From Isoetes taiwanensis (lineage: Eukaryota > Streptophyta > Lycopodiopsida > Isoetales > Isoetaceae), in contig JAJEKV010000058.1 in NCBI GenBank assembly GCA_021234155.1, forward strand, positions 2,907,060-2,971,059: 64,000 nucleotides of DNA, read 5' to 3'. Both the position numbers and the translations under genes were made by a program. Below the pieces are notes generated by a model, which was not told the origin of the DNA, did not search any database, and was given only the letters and a program-made list of their open reading frames with translations. Positions 23,180 through 36,800 of the stretch are shown piece by piece; the first letter of the stretch is position 1, and the number at the start of each line of letters is the position of its first letter.

Positions 23180-24091
23180 CCAATCTCAGGAGAGAGAATA
23201 TCAAGAAGGAAATTGCTCAAACAACCAAAATGTACTCAGCTTTCCCAAAACAGTAAAAAAAAGTCCTGGCCACAAAGAAAAACACTTCTCTTATGTGCTG
23301 CCTCTTGGGCTTTTCTCCATGCAATCAATTTCATTGACACTAGACATGGTGCTAAAAAAGTCTCACTGAAATCTTTAGGGTAGCTATGGGCATTTGATCA
23401 TACTGACTGAAATAATTTTGGGTCAATATCCCAACCCCGAGCTACTTTTAGCAAGTATATGAGCAGAAAGTGTCTTTTCAAGTTTTGTCAATTGGAATAC
23501 CTTGATGGCTCTCGTAGTTAGGTGCATAAGCTTCTTCTTTTTTGAGATCTGATCTTTCCCTTTTTGTTATGAAGATTTTTAGTAAGAAACAACAAAAGAA
23601 CTTCAAATTCCGAGACAAGCAAATTAATGAGAATAACACCACAAATGTTTTATTTTTCTCTCGTTAATGCTCCACCTCGGTGACACACATTCAATTTAAG
23701 GGCTAATTAATCGAATTGAGATCTTTGATTTGCTTCTGGGTTATGCTTTTAGTTATCAAATGAAGACAATGCTTACCAAGTTCAATTTTCTTTCATTGAA
23801 ACATCACGTAATAGGAACATAAATTCCTCAAGCCTCGCAGTCTTGGGCATGTGGATCAAAAGTAATCGATGAAGGTACACATTCAAGTAATTTGCATCAA
23901 ATATTCAGGCATTTCATGGCACGCCTTTTGTGTCCGCGACCGTAATAACCTATAAGGAAATGTTTGAAGTACCTCACTGGCGCGGACTCACCACCATGTA
24001 CTTTGACGTCATTCTCCTACCAATCAATATAGTAATTCTAAATTAGCGTAGCAAACAATAAAAATAAGTAAGCTTCAAGTGGTGTATTGCA

Positions 24092-24224
24092 GATAAATTT
24101 ATACCATTTGTTGTTTTGTCAGATAAATTTATACTCAGCGTTGCCATGTTGTATAAATTTATACTACCAAATTCGTATAAATTTATACAAAGAAGGCAAT
24201 CAGGGTGGTATAAATTTCTATACC
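24092..24224. repeat. Palindrome array 1: five copies of a TATAAATTTATA element
   Basis: Copies start at 24092, 24122, 24151, 24175 and 24207, at steps of 30, 29, 24 and 32 bases. The full element is the 16-base palindrome GGTATAAATTTATACC, and most copies keep 14 bases of it. The 24207 copy has an inserted C (AAATTTCTATACC). The 9-17 base spacers show no similarity to each other. Confidence 0.9.
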
Positions 24225-24225
24225 G

Positions 24226-25248
24226 TGGAGCATAAGAAAGAAAAGCTTTAACATATGTAAAGCTTACCAAATACGCTTCTTAGCCGCTAGTGCATCACTT
24301 CCTATAGGTTTTAGCACGGACATGGTCTCAAGAGGTCGGAATGAAAAAATTACTCCTCCGCTTGCAGATATGCGACTTCCCTTTAGGGCTGTCCAAGAAA
24401 GCACTTAACTTGCATGCGAAAGCCTCTATCATCAAGGCGCCGGCCTTTAATCCCGGCCATAAGCAATATCTATATGCACAATGTGAAGTTTTGCTTGTCC
24501 ACAGTGTCTCCAAATTTCGGTGCAATCACCAGACATAACTCTATACAAGTAAAATTCAAGCAAACGCTGTGAATCTTTCAGAAGCTAGTGTCAAACCGCT
24601 AGAGCCCACTTCTTTCTTTGTTCAATGGCCTAGTCTCTCGGCTTTTCTCCTTGGTCTCTACGGGCCGTAAAATCACGGGCAGCCCTTTCTTCTTGTTCCG
24701 TAAGAGAACAGCTTAGACAAAAAGGCTGGAATACAAAATATATTTTCCAGAAACTCACCAAGCCATCAAGGCTAATCGCATGCTCCCCGACAGGCCGGCC
24801 CGTCGCATGCTGGGTAAATAGCTTGCACCCTCCCAGCTTTCTATAGGTTTAGTTGTTTCCATCAACTCCTGACCGGCAGCATAAATGTCCTTCTAACTCG
24901 AAAGAAGAAAAAAAGATTGCACCCTATGAAGAAAAGAAGTACACATAAAAAAAATGAGCCTACGCCTAGCCTCCTCTGCCATTTATCTAGAGGAATTCTT
25001 GCCACAACTTTCTAAAAGACGACAATAATTCCCTTGCTCTTGAGACTCAGAGTTGGGCGCCCACGCACAATGCTCATGTTTTTGCTTTGCCTCACTACTT
25101 TTTCGGTTTTTCCAAAGTGGATCTAAGTTTGTTCTTTTAGTTCACCATCCCCTAACATGTAAAATTCTTTCTGGAAGATCCTACACTTGTTAAAGCTGGG
25201 TCAAGTCAAGTAGTTTAGTGCTAAAGATGTACCAGTTTTATGTCACGC
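24226..25248. other. Unassigned DNA between palindrome arrays
   Basis: Short frames on both strands (for example 24328-24538 on both) overlap one another and have no family likeness. No copies of the palindrome were seen in this gap, so the arrays are separate clusters and not one continuous satellite. Confidence 0.4.
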
Positions 25249-25512
25249 ATAAATTTATAATGTAATTCGCGGAAGGGTGCCACCGAGCAAATTGGTATCG
25301 AAGCTGTGGCTCAGATAAATTTATGTCGGTTCATGTGGTTCTAAGATAAATTTATACCGTGAGGCACTAAGAGTAATTTATACCGGTGCCATGGACCCGT
25401 GATAAATTTATACGTAGCCCCGTTTCTGTGATACATTTATATATCGAAAGCCATGGCACGTATAAATTTATACCGGCCACTTACTTCCATGGTCGGTATA
25501 AATTCTTATATA
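25249..25512. repeat. Palindrome array 2: eight copies with a regular 28-35 base step
   Basis: Copies start at 25249, 25314, 25345, 25373, 25401, 25430, 25460 and 25495. Steps are 65 (about two units), 31, 28, 28, 29, 30 and 35. Elements are variants of GATAAATTTATACC or GTATAAATTTATACC. Spacers are 14-18 bases, GC-richer (for example GAGGCACTAAGA) and not related to each other. Confidence 0.92.
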
Positions 25513-25669
25513 TGCCTCATCGCCGCTACACGCTTTAAACCACGTTAAACTCACTCAACGAAAGACTCATTTAAAAGTTGCACTTACTTGACCATCTCTC
25601 GGAAACAAGTCGAAAGTAGTTTGTCGTGACCGCTCACGCCTATTATGTGGGCTTTTTATCCGAATCATA

Positions 25670-26710
25670 ACTTAGGCAACATCACACACAAAAGTTTCCC
25701 TCGGCCTGAGTTTTGTTCTTTTGTTTTTAAAAGTCCTCTCCATGCATTTGTTTAAATTCACATACTCTGCATGAATCTGATTAACTATGTTTCCTACCTT
25801 AACCAAAATCATTGCTCTAGATTGTGCCCGCTTCAATGACCTTAGCCTCTTCGCCCTCATAGCCTTCACATAAATGTGCGCCTAATGCCTTCCGCACTCC
25901 TCGCTTTCGCTTTCTTTGATAGTTCTTCTCGCTTTATAACTATGTGTGCCACCAAGAACATAATATGTATAATCCCCGGGTTAGCCTTCCTCACAGAATT
26001 TTGGGTTGCTGACCCGATTTCGCTGTCCATGACAACGAGTGGCTACGCGTATGTGGATTCCTTCTCATTCTTTGCTTTAGGATAGCCACATGTGCCGCTG
26101 TGATAACTTTTCTCTCAATTTGAAGCACTCGACTTCCATCTTCATTCTTTTGGTGGCCTCTTAATCGTGCTCAAAGTGGTCAAAGAAATAGTTTCGCTTT
26201 AGCGTACCAGTCCTCATTAACCTTTTCAAAATAGCACCGGGATTTATCCGAGGGCCGTTCATTCGCCCCAGTGAGCCTTTTGAAGCGCCACACTCTCTAT
26301 ATCGCGCCTTTTGTGGTTCTATTTCCGTCGCCAATGCCCTTGCCTCTACCCTTTCCTCTCGCCACCACCTCTTCCTCCTCTTGTTCTTCGTCAAGCTATC
26401 TTTCTCCACGCCTTCCTTAGAAACGCAAAATTGCCGCACTTTAATCATAACCTTGTCAGTCACATAGTGTCACCGGCGTTAGGGATGTCCAATTGCGTCC
26501 TCAGAGTGCGTGGTAAATTTGAAGCCGACGATAAATTCTTATACCGGTGAAAAGCCATGCAGATCAACTTACAGCCAAGTTTGTAATTATCCAAATGTAA
26601 TCGCGAACATCTTTAGGCTTGCACATGCCGATAATGTAAGTATCTGGCCGCTCGCATACACAATGTCCCCTGGCCGTCGCTTGATGCAATTCATGGTAAG
26701 CCTATCTTCG
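25670..26710 (-). other. Possible decayed minus-strand coding region between arrays
   Basis: Two basic open stretches lie on the minus strand. One is 25672-25869 (MRAKRLRSLKRAQSRAMIL...) and the other 26161-26463 (TKNKRRKRWWREERVEARAL...). A further stretch near 26640-26705 reads NCIKRRPGDIVYASG. They are rich in Lys and Arg. No family is recognised and no convincing splice chain joins them. One isolated palindrome variant occurs at about 26530. This may be a degraded gene in whose non-coding parts the palindromes sit. Confidence 0.2.
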
Positions 26711-27147
26711 CCGTATGTTTAAGCTTGTCATTCAAGCAGCGGGGGTAGTACTCATCCGCTTTAAACTTCCCTTCCCCGCTCTGACCACATAAGTGTTGTG
26801 TATCGCTACGTTGGGGTAGCGCCTTCTCGCCTCCCTGACTTACTCATGTCACATCTTTCAGCCAGAGGTTGCATCTCTAATGCTTGTGTCTTTTGATGGT
26901 TGTCCCTTGCTTTGATATAACAATCTTAAGGAAAAGGCTAAAAAACCCTTTTACAACAGAAAATGCTTTTTAACACAATTTTACTTTAGCTTCCTAAGAA
27001 AAGGGCTTAAAGAACCTTAAATTCCCGCTTATTTTACCCTTTTTCTCCGGAGATAGACTCTTAAAACACAAACACTAGTTTCCCCAAATATGTTCCACCT
27101 TTCTTTCGACATTCCATACCTATTTCAAATTGAAAACCATGTAAGTG

Positions 27148-27512
27148 GTGACCTTATAAATTTACACCCAAGTGTTTAAGCAAATTGTTTTAACCAATCG
27201 TGGGTAACCTTTCCTGTGATAAATTTATACCGAGGTGGGGCTCGTGAACGTATAAATTATACCCCTTGTGCTCGCATATATATGTATACTATTGCAGTAA
27301 CACTCTATGAGTAAATTTATACCGAAAAGAAAGTTCCGAATCCAGAGAATTTATACGCCTGAAAGACGAAGTGATAAATTTCTATACCGAGAGAGTTCTG
27401 CACCGTGATAAATTTATACCGGGTTCGGAAGACGCAGCGTATAAATTTATACCGCTAGGAGCCCTCTCTTATAAATTTATACCGGGGATCTAGACTCGTA
27501 TAAATTTATACC
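27148..27512. repeat. Palindrome array 3: about ten copies
   Basis: Clear copies start at 27218, 27250, 27311, 27345, 27373, 27407, 27439, 27469 and 27498, with a weaker one at about 27148 and a faint one near 27280. Steps are 32, 61 (two units), 34, 28, 34, 32, 30 and 29. The last three are full GTATAAATTTATACC-type elements. The 27373 copy has the same inserted C as the one at 24207. Spacers differ throughout. Confidence 0.92.
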
Positions 27513-27786
27513 ACCACCAAGACAAAACAAAAATGGGCAAGACAAAAGAGATGCAAGAACTAGAATGGTACTGGATAGAGACTTACGCACATGACCGTGA
27601 TAGATTCATGCATAGCTGTTCGGGAGAGCAACCTGGGTCAAGATATAAGGCGCAGCTGCTGCTGCTTCCGGGACTGGAACAAATGTGATATAGAAAATAG
27701 ATCTACCAAATGCGCTTCATACCGCTCGCGGCTCTTCTCGCTAGCTGCTTCTCCATAACGCCTCTATAATGTAATATCCGTAGTTT

Positions 27787-27871
27787 CATATAAACTTTTA
27801 TATCAAGCCGCCGCAACTTAAGACCTTCTCTCGTATAAATTTATGTTTATCTTCCGTGATAAACTTATACC
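27787..27871. repeat. Palindrome array 4: three degenerate copies
   Basis: Weaker members are ATATAAACTTTTATATC (about 27788), GTATAAATTTATG (27833) and GATAAACTTATACC (27858). They extend the palindrome territory to 27.87 kb, after which no more copies were found in the window. Confidence 0.6.
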
Positions 27872-30847
27872 GCTTGTTTACGCTTCCCTTCTTGCTTAAG
27901 ATTTAAGATAAGAGCAATGGCATTTCCTGGGATGCACTTATACATAAGGGGTATGGTATCTCAAGGCTCTGAGTGGGTAGCAAAACCCCTTGTATAATGC
28001 AATTTTAAAGGCAATTTGACCTCTATGTATAGATATTGCTCCAAAATAGTGCCTAAAAACACCCCTAACCCTAAGTATACATACGCAAATGGTCCAAAAA
28101 CACCCCTCCTCGCTGGAACTCTCTGCGATTATAATACCATCAAAGGTGAATCCTCCGGGGCATTTCATAACAATGTACAATGATTTACGAAATATATGCA
28201 TGGACCAAGATTAACTCAAGAGCTCAAGTCAAGAACCAAGCAAGGACTCTCTCATTTCCAGCTAACGCCAAGAGGGACTTAAGGTGAAAAGGTCAAAGTC
28301 ACACAAGGAGGAAGGTAAGGTCAACTCAAGGAAGCTTTAGCACACATCAAGATAAGAAGACCCCTTTGAAGTTTAAGATGTTCATCCAAGTTCAAATTCT
28401 TGGGCATATTAGTCATGTATACACCCTGCCTCTATTTCCATTTCACTTGCCTCCACCCCTATACATGTCCCACCATGGTTCAAAACTCTTCCCTAAATAA
28501 GAACTTCACACATCCACAAAAACAACCTCCATTTGCTTGAACACAAAAATCCATGCAAAATTGGCCTATCATTAGTCAAAGTGTTTCATACCTTCTAAGT
28601 CAAAAAAAGAGTGAGAAAGAACTCCACATCTTCAATGTCAAATTGCATGGATGCTGAATAAGCTCAAAACATGGTTTAAACCATTGCTCAAATTCACATT
28701 TGATAAACTTAAGCATACATCATCATCATCCACCTCAACAAATTTGTCTACCCCATCACACACATTTCATCCGCAAAGTTTTTAATCAGTAAGTTTCTGC
28801 TGTCACCACATGCCACGTACTATCCCATGCCACATCATCCTTGGATTGCCCATATACCCCACACTCACCCCAAAATTTACAAGTTCAAAACCCCTAGTTC
28901 ATGCCATTCAAAAAGAAAAACTGTGCAAGCAAATCTTTTCCTAAGAAGTTCTCTCCCATAGGTTGAGCATCTAAGAGATTCCATGCAAGACAAAAGATTC
29001 CCTAGTAGACTGCGTTGTTGTTCTAAAATTTGCCTGTGGGAAGTGCGCCAACATTTGAATGCAACACAATATTTCTTATGCACCCTTTTACTCTAGCATC
29101 ACCTTTTGCCCAATCACAAAGCGCCACGCCACACAAGCATTATTTTTCTTTAAACTGCGGATATTGTTCTTCACCTTCCGACTTAAAAGTAACAAGCAAG
29201 ATCTACCTCGAGATTCAAATATTAATCACGTAACCTCAACCTCCATTCTGCCTCCTTATGCCCCAAGAAACACCATAGGCACGCACACAGAGCCAAACAA
29301 ACCTAAAATGCCAGAAGATGCCTAAAGGAGAAGATAGAAAAGGGGAAATTATTTGAAACAAGGGCCGCAAGCGTAAAGATTCCACCGGGTGATCGCCATG
29401 GAACGGATTTGCATATGAGCGAGAAATGACCCTACCGAAAATTAGAACGTATTTGCGATGTGGAGCAACAGCTTTTAAAGACTGGCCCTCAAGCCTTACG
29501 ATTTGATCCTCGATCTAAAGAAATAGTGGGAGGGGAGGAGAATCAGCCGCCATAGCCTCTGGCTTAATTAACTGTAACGGTTTATTACCGCTGGCCGCTT
29601 CCATCGCCTCGAAAAAGGCCCGCTTCCTCCTTAAAACCCGGCGAACCAAAATGTAGTGTAAAGATTTGCTCTGAAAACCCATTTTCAGTGCCAAAAGTCA
29701 CCCCTAAAGGCACACCCCAGACGTAGACACCCCAAAAACTTTTAAATAAGTAGATTACCACCTTCCATACATGCTTTTCTTCCTCCTCGATTTCAAACTC
29801 TTGTCTTTTTAGTTTTGATTTTGGTAGTACTTACATTAAGTGCGCAAAAAGACAAACTGTGATTTGCTTCTATTTTCAACAATAAGAACTTGTTCGGCTT
29901 CCAAACTAGTGTTTTTCTTCTCCTCAAACAAGCATTTTTTTTCCCCCTTTTATTTTAAAATGAAATAGCTTTAAAATGCTATGGTATTCCTAACGCTAGG
30001 TGCCTAAATAACTATTTTGCTCCCTATTTTGTCTCTGCTTTTTCAAGTTTTCAAATTTTCAAAAGTGAATCTTTCAAAAGACTTAAATAAGTGCATTTCA
30101 TTTTAAACTTGTTGCATAAAAGAACACCCTGCTTTGCTTGTATTCTAAATACGCTAAATTGACCAAGAGACAAGTAGTTAACAAATGGCTTGTGATTCAA
30201 CGATGTTGAGAAAAAATGATGGAGATGCATAAAGATCAACACCAAGAACGATAAATACTCATAGGAACTTGTTTAGTCTACATTTGTTCAATAAAACAAA
30301 TATCAAAAGAAAATGTAATTGACTATTGTTCATCCTCATTCTGAATTGCAGGATCAGGTCCACATGTCGACCACTATATGAACACCAAAACCGAATGAAA
30401 AACAGGGCTTTGCTGGTATATCCCTTGATTTTAAGCATGAGTTCATAAAGCAAGCTGCAAAATGCTGCAACTTAGTTTCCATGTTTTCTTGGGAATGAAG
30501 GCTTGGTCTTAATCCTAGGTAGGTTGCACTTCCATGTATGCACTAAAGACGTCATTGAGACCATGGCCTTAATTCAGATAAAGCACATCAAGTCCATCCT
30601 TTTTCATATGTTTAATAACCCAATGGGGACATACTTTCATTGAAACTAACATTCCTGCATTGCATTTATACAGCCCTGGGCGCTCTAGAATGGACGTAGA
30701 TGTATTCAAATTAAAGCAGACCATCTCACAATATGCAAATTGTACTTGCAGAAGATGACAATATGTTGTGACTATCCTTCAACTCACGCCTGCCGCTGCG
30801 AAGCACAGCCAACTACAAATCATGCTTGAATCCATCTTCGATTTAAT
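27872..30847. other. No supported gene
   Basis: Short frames only, none with family likeness. The stretch at 28070-28110 repeats AAAACACCCCT twice, about 40 bases apart. A slightly GC-richer patch at 29380-29660 has CCGC motifs but no open frame of interest. No RNA gene was recognised. Confidence 0.4.
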
Positions 30848-31400
30848 TCACCATGAATCACATACATGAATCGGCCTCAGTCCTTTACCTCTACTTCTAC
30901 CGGAAATACGTCCGCCAGCTAGACCATGAATCACTATCCCGATTTTTCATCTTCTCACAATGCACAATGGTTAATGGTCAAGGTTTTGAGGAATAACAGC
31001 TGAGGCCTCACAGACCGGGCCATCAATATATCTCAACATATTGCATCACACTGGATACAAATCAGCCATTGTCTCAATATGGATATCAAGGTGAAGCAAA
31101 ACATTTTCTATAGTTAGACCACATGAATCACATCCATGAATCGCTCGGATTTTTCATCTTCTCACATTGCATCCGTAATGGTCAAGGCTGTTGAGTGGAA
31201 TATACCTGCCAATGAGGCCTCATGTGACCGGGCTTATCGTAATATATCTCAACATATTGTATGGGATTGGATATTAAACTGACATGGCCTTTGAGGCCAA
31301 AGATCCTGCCTTTAAGTGCATCGTATCTCACCTATTGTACAAACATTATAAATCAATCATTGCCTTATATGTATATTAAGGTGAAGCAAACCGTATCTAA
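30848..31400 (+). repeat. Degenerate repeat with a period of about 205-220 bases
   Basis: GATTTTTCATCTTCTCACA recurs at 30941 and 31147, and ATATATCTCAACATATTG at about 31025 and 31241. AATGGTCAAGG and TGAGGCCTCA recur at matching offsets. A third partial unit ends in AAGGTGAAGCAAA (about 31091 and 31379). It is non-coding, probably a decayed satellite or duplicated transposon piece. Confidence 0.7.
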
Positions 31401-33818
31401 CATTTATGAAGAGGTAAATAACTAGAAACCTATTGCTAAGTTTACACCCAAACAAAAAGCATCGAACACATGATCAAGTAATATTACTATTATAATATCA
31501 GAAGGTTTAGAGAGCTAAATGAAAAAATTATACCTGATATAGCTCCTACGTTTATGCAAATAGAAAGTTTTAAATTTACCAACCCAACTTGCATTGATGA
31601 TACAAATTTGATGCTAATGGCGATTAAACATATCTACTCATTATAAAATAAAAGATAACCTCCCACGATATCATTACGCTTTATTTCTTGTACCATGTAT
31701 GCTATATGTCATATTGACGTTAGTGAAATACATTCTCAAGCTTACTTATTTTTGGTTGCAAACATGTTTGATATATGTGGTATGTGTCGGTAGTATTACT
31801 AGATTAGATATAATAAAAGCAACTCTAGGAAATCTATAATGGCCCCAATTGAGCTCCTGAGGTTGCAATTTAGTTCTTTTAATGGTAGACATTTTAATGA
31901 TGAGTTACCCTGCTGGGCATGATATTGCAAAGTATATATGAGACCGATTTTGTTTTGTAACGCATAGGTTGATGTTTTCTGCCACATTTGACCGCTCTTT
32001 CTAACATATTACTCCAGCACTAAGGTATTTTATAATACCTTGCCAAATTTGGAAAGATGGCAAGAGAGAAATGTATAACCTAGTGATATCAAATTGGTTT
32101 GGCACAGTGATATAGATGTCGTTGGAGCACTTTCCTGCGGTGGACCGGTGGCCTCGCCGACCGGCGAGCCGAGCTGGTCACCGCCACACCGGAAGTGCTA
32201 CCGCGGCATCCCCTACAACATGGAAATGTATGGTTTATTTTTGTGCAGCCCAGCCATGGCGCTCGTGGCAATTTTTGTGCTATGGCGTGTCTCGATGATG
32301 GTGGATCCGGCAAGAGGGAAGCCACTGCGGTTTTGCCAATGCTGATCCTCGCTTTTTGCCCTTGCTTTTAAACCGCTTTGGACCCGTGGTTACCGTGGTT
32401 TGCCATCACATCCCCCTGCTTTTGCCCTTTGCTTTTAACTGCTTTTGAACTGCATGGCAACTGGACCTGCCCTCGCGTGTATTTCTCACTGCTTTTGCAT
32501 GCCCTGCATTCTTGCATGGGTCGCTTGGGTGTTAAGAAAATAAGGAGCTATTCACCAAATTTTTTCTTTTGTCATGCTTCAAGGCGAGGTATATTTCTCG
32601 CTAAGTAGATCCTCGTAGATTGTCCATGCATGGCTGCATTTTCTATTTTACTCTTTGTATTTTGCTGGTCCTATGTAAATTATTTTACTCCGCTCGGCCC
32701 TTCCAAAAATGGAGAATCAAGCATTATTATTGCTCCCGATCGCTGGATCCGTGGAAATGCAAGAGAAATTTGGTCGACCGCAAAAAATCACTCTGAAAAA
32801 CTGCGGGTTCTTGTGCTAATTTCTATAAACTCGCCGAGCCGGAATCAGAGGAGTCTTGACTGTGAAAATCGGGAGCCTGAACACAAATTGCGGTTAATCT
32901 TTTTGTATTGCACGGAGCGTGATCAGAAAATTTTTAGTTGGCTACGGAATTGTCGTAAGTTCTTTCCATTCCGCATTGTAGACCATAGCACGGGTAAACA
33001 CCTAATAAAGCTCCGACAAAAATGGCGGTAATTTACTTCCATGTTGTTAAAATTGAATGTTTTAAGAACATTAAAAAGTTGTATAGAATGAATTGCATAG
33101 TGGCGTACATGTTGATAGGTATGGATGTCCATTACAACACAAAAAGTTTAATTGACTCTAATACAATAGATGCATTCACCATAATCGAAGTTGAGGACGT
33201 CAATCAATGACGACAATATAGTACATGAATCTATTAATTTTATCTACCAAAACGTTACTCTTGCAAAGAGAAATCATTTTATAGTTACAAATACCATTAT
33301 CACAAACACATATGCCATCACAAAGATGTGCCATATCATCGCTTATTAGATTGTATATGTTGGAATATATACATTTGGGTCTAACATTTGTTTATCATCT
33401 TAAAGCATGTTAGAGTAATCTACATATTATTCACAGACAAACTTAAAGAACAATTTTATAGAAAAATGGTTTATTCTCCAGACATGTGTGAGTCTTTTCT
33501 ATTCTCCTCTATGTTTGCTAAAGAATACTTCAAGACACAATCGCCTTGATGTCATGTTCACCCACAAAAATTTAGACATTCATAAGTTGGTTTATCAATT
33601 GGGGAGCAATTAGAGATTTAGCATTTCTTTAACCATATTTGTTATTGCTTTAGCCATCATTACATACAGCACTTTTGCTCAACTCCAAATTGCTTCTCAA
33701 CCTGTGATAGCAAAGATGCATGGTCATTTTAGATCTGAGATTCATCATGTTGTAATCAAATGTTGCCTTTTGGAAATAATGCTCGGAACCTTGTGAAGAA
33801 ACTCATATAAAATCTTAG
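31401..33818. other. No supported gene; short GC-rich island at 32.1-32.3 kb
   Basis: Mostly AT-rich. Between about 32130 and 32330 the base composition jumps (CCGGTGGCC, CGCCGACCGG) and open frames exist on both strands, but no family is recognised. A stretch at 32630-33031 is open for 133 codons on the plus strand without recognisable motifs. The rest shows nothing. Confidence 0.35.
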
Positions 33819-33820
33819 AT

Positions 33821-33848
33821 AAGGAAGGAAGGAAGGAAGGAAGGAAGG
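33821..33848 (+). repeat. (AAGG)n microsatellite, LINE tail
   Basis: Seven perfect AAGG units. On the minus strand this is the (TTCC)n end of the LINE, so it marks the 3' terminus of the insertion and is not an independent microsatellite. Confidence 0.9.
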
Positions 33849-36800
33849 TATTTTTATCGCCCACGGAGACCAATCGGTCTATGGGACCCAATACAAAAGC
33901 GCCAGCCAGTTTGACATTACCCTGGGATAACCCCTCCCCTCGGCGTTTCGAGGGGAAAACCGTAAGAATCACCACACGCATCGTCGCAATATACCAAATG
34001 CAAAACACCCAAATATATACACTCATGCACCGTGACTCCGTAGTGCCCGACCAAGCGCGTACCTAAAGTAAGTAAAAGTGAGCTTCAGCAGATCCAGAGA
34101 TTCTCAATGTACGACCCTGCAGCAGCACGCATCATGGCGGTTCATCAAAGAAATGTAGGGGCAAGTCCTACTGCATTTCAAGGGAGCCGACCGCCCGGAT
34201 CCGGACCAATGCTAGGCAACTCAAAAGTGAGACTCATCCTCAATGGCACCCGCTTGATAGCACCGATGAGCCCTCTGCCCGGGCGCGGCTTTCCAATCCA
34301 CCCGCCTGCCTCGGCGTAAGATGGTGGGCACTGCACGTATCGGGAGGCAATGAATCAAGGCCAGGGGCGCATGGGAACGCGTAGAGCCGCTGGGCCCCTG
34401 TGCTAACACGGGTTGATGTGCTCCTTGTAATGGGGCCGCTTTCACCGCCGCAGAGTGTCGGGTCCCGTGAGTTTCTGCCATGAAGCAAGCGCCCAGTACT
34501 CCCGTTGTGCCGTCACGATCGGCCTCCGCGGTCCACCAAGACGCACTCCGCAGGCTCCTCGCAAGACGCTCCATCCGGGCGCAGCAACCACCGACTTTAC
34601 CCTCCAATAATAGCCATGAGCCAGCCGCTGGGCCCATTGCCACAGCCAGAAGCTGCGCGGAGCCGAGCATCACCCATATTAACTAATACCAGCACGGCGT
34701 GTCTATCAAGGGCTACCCGCCGGCTTAAAGAATCCAGCTTTGCAAAGAGACCGAGGGGACCAAGGCTTCACCCTAAGTGCCCATGCAAAAATGCCGTGAC
34801 CAAGCTTCAAGTCATTCCGTGTCGCCAAAGAGACGCATCGCCCCAAACCTCACCCCGCATGTATGACAGTTCTAATTGCCCGAATATGTGATTGATTGCC
34901 CCAAATCATAGAGTTTCCTCGCCTCGGGTGATCGCTGTTCTCAGCGCATAGCGCCGCGTTTCGCGTCACTTGTGTTTTAGGATGGACGCCCTAACAGAAA
35001 GCGAGGAGGGGAACTCCACCCCCTAGGTAATTTGTAGGTGGGTGTGACCTACAGGATGTCCCCCGGATATGCAAAGCGCGGAGGGCGTGAGCAGGATATG
35101 AGAACCACCTCGTCTTGACCAGATTCACGCCAAGCATGTCCGTAGGCCCCATTGCACGTGTCTAGGCATCCGTGATGAGACTACATAGCTTCGGGTGTGG
35201 GCCGTAAGGTCAACATCAGCCCCGCATGTGATGAGCCGGGCGGATGACCCGTGCAAAAGTCAGATGCCATCTCTCCCCATGCTCAAGAAGCTGCAATTTA
35301 ACCGACAATGTAGAGGCCAAAAGTGTTGGTGAGAGGGGGCATCACTTCTGACCCCAATACTAATCGTAAATGCTTGGGTCTGGCCTACCGTGATCCCCGC
35401 CAAACTCATACAAAATTTTGTATACCAGATTCCGCACGCAAAGGGCAGCCCCAATTGACGATTCTAGCCCATAGCTTTGGGACCGTGATCAAAGCCTTCG
35501 CTAAGTCCACAGCAAGAATACAAGTCCCGGGCCATGGTTTCGCTGTCTTCAATCAGTGTCGCACATCCTGCCCGGGCTAGGTGGAGGGCTCGACACTGCC
35601 GCTTCAACGTCAATCACGCCGAGAATGCCGCCCAAATGGCAAACACCGAATCAATTATGATCGGGCCCTAAGTAATTGGCCTGACAAAGGTGGGTCACCC
35701 GCTCGGTGAATGGGGACAATCCCGCTTGTGGTCCATTGGTTCCGGGAAACCTTCCCGCAATGCTCGCTGGAATGTAGTGTGATCACCAAATGGCCGCCTT
35801 CCGCCTATTTGAGTAACTCTACCAAGATACCATCGGTAGTCACCGCCTTCCCATTAGCCAGCCACCGCTGCGTGCCTCCACAACATCCCCTTCCTCGCGA
35901 AGCAATGGGGCCATCCTGCGGGGGGCATAAGTATTTCGCCCCTCGTGGGTCATGTGAAGCCGCCAAGTACTAATGCTCCTAATGCGTGATGTCCCCGAGG
36001 GTCGGGCTGGCCTTCAAGCACTCAAGGTTCGAGGGACAAGTGTCCAAAGAAAAGCCGTAACATCTCCCTCGAGCCAGCAAGGTACATGGACGAGATACCT
36101 TTAGCCGGGCGCTATGCTTACACTCCGCATCAAACCACCGTTATGCGGAATGTTGTTGTCCCCGAGCGACGCTAGGGGTCTCGCTAAAGCACCTCATTCA
36201 CCGCATCCTGCATTAGCCGGCCAATCAGTTCGGCTCACGCCAGTGTGGGGTCCGCAGTAATTGCCGGGTGGCGCCCATGAGTATCCGGCCAGAGTCCTCT
36301 CGCCATAATCTAGTCGCGAACCGAGGATGGCGTAGGGGTTGGTATAGTGGGGGTTCCCAAGGTTGCCAAACCATATGTCCAAATAAAGTGGAGGTGATTC
36401 GAAGTCGACTCTCATCCCATCAGTTTGCAAGCTCACCCGTAAATGACTCGATGAGATGTATCTTAAGAGCTACTTAGTACATAGTCCATCACACTCAGAC
36501 CTCTCCCCTCGATTGTCATGTCCGGCAGTGCACTTACAGAAGCGTGCCAACGCGGATGTGCCATTGCAAATTATCAAGTCAAAAATACCACATAGCAGAG
36601 CAACCGTCACAAAGCGACTGCCGTTATCCGACCCGTGACCAGGTTGTATTCAAGGACGAAATAAGCAGGACATCGCCACGAGGGCCAAGTCTCATGGGCT
36701 GCTCTACCTCCGCCCTGCGGCATTGAAATCCCCAAGAAGGACGGCACTTACCCAACCGCTAGGCCAGAGCGCCATCATATAGATCGACATAAGGGTCCAT

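Noticed and set aside
24092-27512. Palindromic repeats with unique spacers looked like a CRISPR array
   Set aside because: The setting is a plant nuclear genome, repeats are only 14-16 bases and degenerate, spacers vary from 9 to 20 bases, and there are no cas genes or leader. Reported instead as a palindrome array.
32089-32345. GC-rich small gene at 32.1 kb
   Set aside because: Frames are open on both strands only because of composition; no motif, splice site or promoter supports either.
34480-34891. Plus-strand frames at 34.5-34.9 kb
   Set aside because: Antisense of the LINE C-terminal region.
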